Shown piece after piece: positions 4,295-5,290 of a DNA stretch of 5,290 nt. The stretch comes from Burkholderiales bacterium. GTDB taxonomy: Bacteria > Pseudomonadota > Gammaproteobacteria > Burkholderiales > SG8-39. Under the pieces are notes generated by a model. It saw nothing but the letters and a program-made list of their open reading frames with translations. It did not search any database and was not told where the DNA came from. The position numbers were made by a program, and so were the translations under genes. The stretch is from positions 1 through 5,290 of the forward strand of contig JAENXP010000224.1 of NCBI GenBank assembly GCA_016649475.1, written 5' to 3'. Positions within the stretch are counted from its first letter, which is position 1. Every line of letters begins with the position of its first letter.

Positions 4295-5290
4295 CCGCCG
4301 CGCTGCTGATTGCCTTCCTGGTCCTGATGGTGGCCGGGGTACCGGTGGCGCTAGCCATGGCCGGCGCTTCGCTGCTGTATGTCATGCTGTCGGGCACCGT
4401 GCCAGATTACGTCGTGATCCACCGCATGGTGAATGGCATAGACAGCTTCCCGCTGCTGGCAGTGCCGTTTTTCATCATGGCCGGCAATCTGATGAACTCC
4501 GCCGGCATCACCAACCGCATCTACAACTTCGCCCTGGCGCTGGTAGGCTGGATGAAAGGCGGCCTGGGCCACGTCAACATCGTCGGTTCGGTGATATTCG
4601 CCGGCATGTCGGGCACCGCCATCGCCGACGCGGCCGGCCTGGGCACGATAGAGATCAAGGCGATGCAGGACCACGGCTATCCCACCGAATTCGCGGTTGG
4701 CGTGACCGCAGCCTCGGCCACCCTCGGGCCGATCATTCCGCCCTCGCTGCCCTTCGTCATCTACGCCATGTTCGCCAACGTGTCGATCGGGCAGCTGTTC
4801 CTGGCAGGCATCATCCCGGGCGTGGTGATGTCGGTGCTGATGATGCTCACCGTCGCCTATTTCGCGCGCAAGAACAAATGGGGGCGCGACGCCGCCTTCG
4901 CCTGGTCCAAGATCGGCAAGGCGCTGTTCGAGCTCGCCGTCGTGGTCGGCTTTCCCACCGCCATCTGGGCCGCGACGGAGCTCGGCACGGAGCCTGCGCC
5001 GACTTTTTTCGTATCCATGCTGCTGCTGCTCCTGGCCGATCGCTTCCTGCGTTTCAATGCGGTGCTGCCGATCATGACCCCGGTGCTGCTGATCGGGGGC
5101 ATGACCACCGGCATATTCACCGCCACCGAAGGCGCCATCGCCGCCTGCGTCTGGGCGATGTTTCTCGGCCTGGTCTGGTATCGCACACTCAGCTGGAAGA
5201 TGCTGATCAAGGTTTCGATGGATACCGTGGAAACCACGGCGACGGTGCTGCTGATCGTCGCCGCCGCCTCGATTTTCGGCTGGCTCCTGA
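4291..5290 (+). CDS. TRAP transporter large permease, DctM type (partial, 3' end outside)
   Basis: An open frame from a GTG at 4291 runs without a stop to the end of the window (333 codons; the family is usually about 425, so roughly the last quarter is likely missing). It is the main transport subunit, a multi-helix inner-membrane protein. Signatures visible are VPFFIMAGNLMNSAGI (68-83), GMSGTAIADAAGLGTIEIKAM (105-125), ATLGPIIPPSLPFVIYA (143-159) and GIFTATEGAIAA (274-285). The start is GTG, overlapping the DctQ stop as GTGA. AGGAGG at 4284-4289 lies only 1 nt before it, unusually close, while GGGAG at 4277-4281 has better spacing. Residues about 231-270 add a hydrophobic stretch (FFVSMLLLLLADRFLRF) that, from memory, most DctM proteins lack before the T-x-TE motif. 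A TRAP binding protein (DctP) is not in the window. Confidence 0.93.
   Translation, partial: MTAALLIAFLVLMVAGVPVALAMAGASLLYVMLSGTVPDYVVIHRMVNGIDSFPLLAVPFFIMAGNLMNSAGITNRIYNFALALVGWMKGGLGHVNIVGSVIFAGMSGTAIADAAGLGTIEIKAMQDHGYPTEFAVGVTAASATLGPIIPPSLPFVIYAMFANVSIGQLFLAGIIPGVVMSVLMMLTVAYFARKNKWGRDAAFAWSKIGKALFELAVVVGFPTAIWAATELGTEPAPTFFVSMLLLLLADRFLRFNAVLPIMTPVLLIGGMTTGIFTATEGAIAACVWAMFLGLVWYRTLSWKMLIKVSMDTVETTATVLLIVAAASIFGWLL

Overview
The window is a GC-rich (roughly 60% by eye) stretch of bacterial DNA with every supportable gene on the + strand. It looks like part of a carbohydrate or sugar-acid catabolic locus. Codon use, short spacings, 4-bp ATGA/GTGA overlaps and the gene families suggest a proteobacterium, perhaps a betaproteobacterium. 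That assignment is an inference; no rRNA or other taxonomic marker is present.

Layout. Positions 1-114 hold the C-terminal end of one ABC sugar-transporter permease. It overlaps by 4 bp a complete second permease of the MalG type (111-983). After a 79-bp gap comes an SDR oxidoreductase (1063-1809). Then follows a 166-bp region (1810-1975) that is not simple spacer. It starts with a second, truncated copy of the 5' end of the next gene (start codon at 1822, with its own Shine-Dalgarno), continues into GC-rich low-complexity sequence and a perfect 10-bp hairpin, and ends at the real start of an IlvD/Edd-family sugar-acid dehydratase (1976-3709). The dehydratase stop codon directly abuts the small membrane subunit of a TRAP transporter (DctQ type, 3710-4294). 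This overlaps by 4 bp the large TRAP subunit (DctM type, from 4291), which runs off the end of the window. No binding protein for either transporter and no ABC ATPase lies in the window.

Likely joint function (inference). The ABC system would import a sugar or glycoside and the TRAP system a sugar acid. The dehydratase would convert an aldonate to a 2-keto-3-deoxy-aldonate. The SDR would oxidise either the free sugar or the 2-keto-3-deoxy acid with NAD+. The exact sugar cannot be read from the sequence. Residues of the dehydratase align with a constant offset of two to the catalytic and cluster residues I recall for the Rhizobium L-arabinonate dehydratase.

Most notable observation. The dehydratase gene start is duplicated. 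Codons 9-19 of the truncated copy and of the real gene match at 32 of 33 bases, including 27 identical bases in a row, 154 bp apart and in the same reading-frame register. The first copy sits only 12 bp behind the SDR stop, where the start of an intact operon gene would be expected. It may be the relic of a deleted tandem paralogue, a leader ORF, or one state of a recombination-prone arrangement: crossing over between the repeats would remove 154 bp and fuse the upstream start in frame to the dehydratase.
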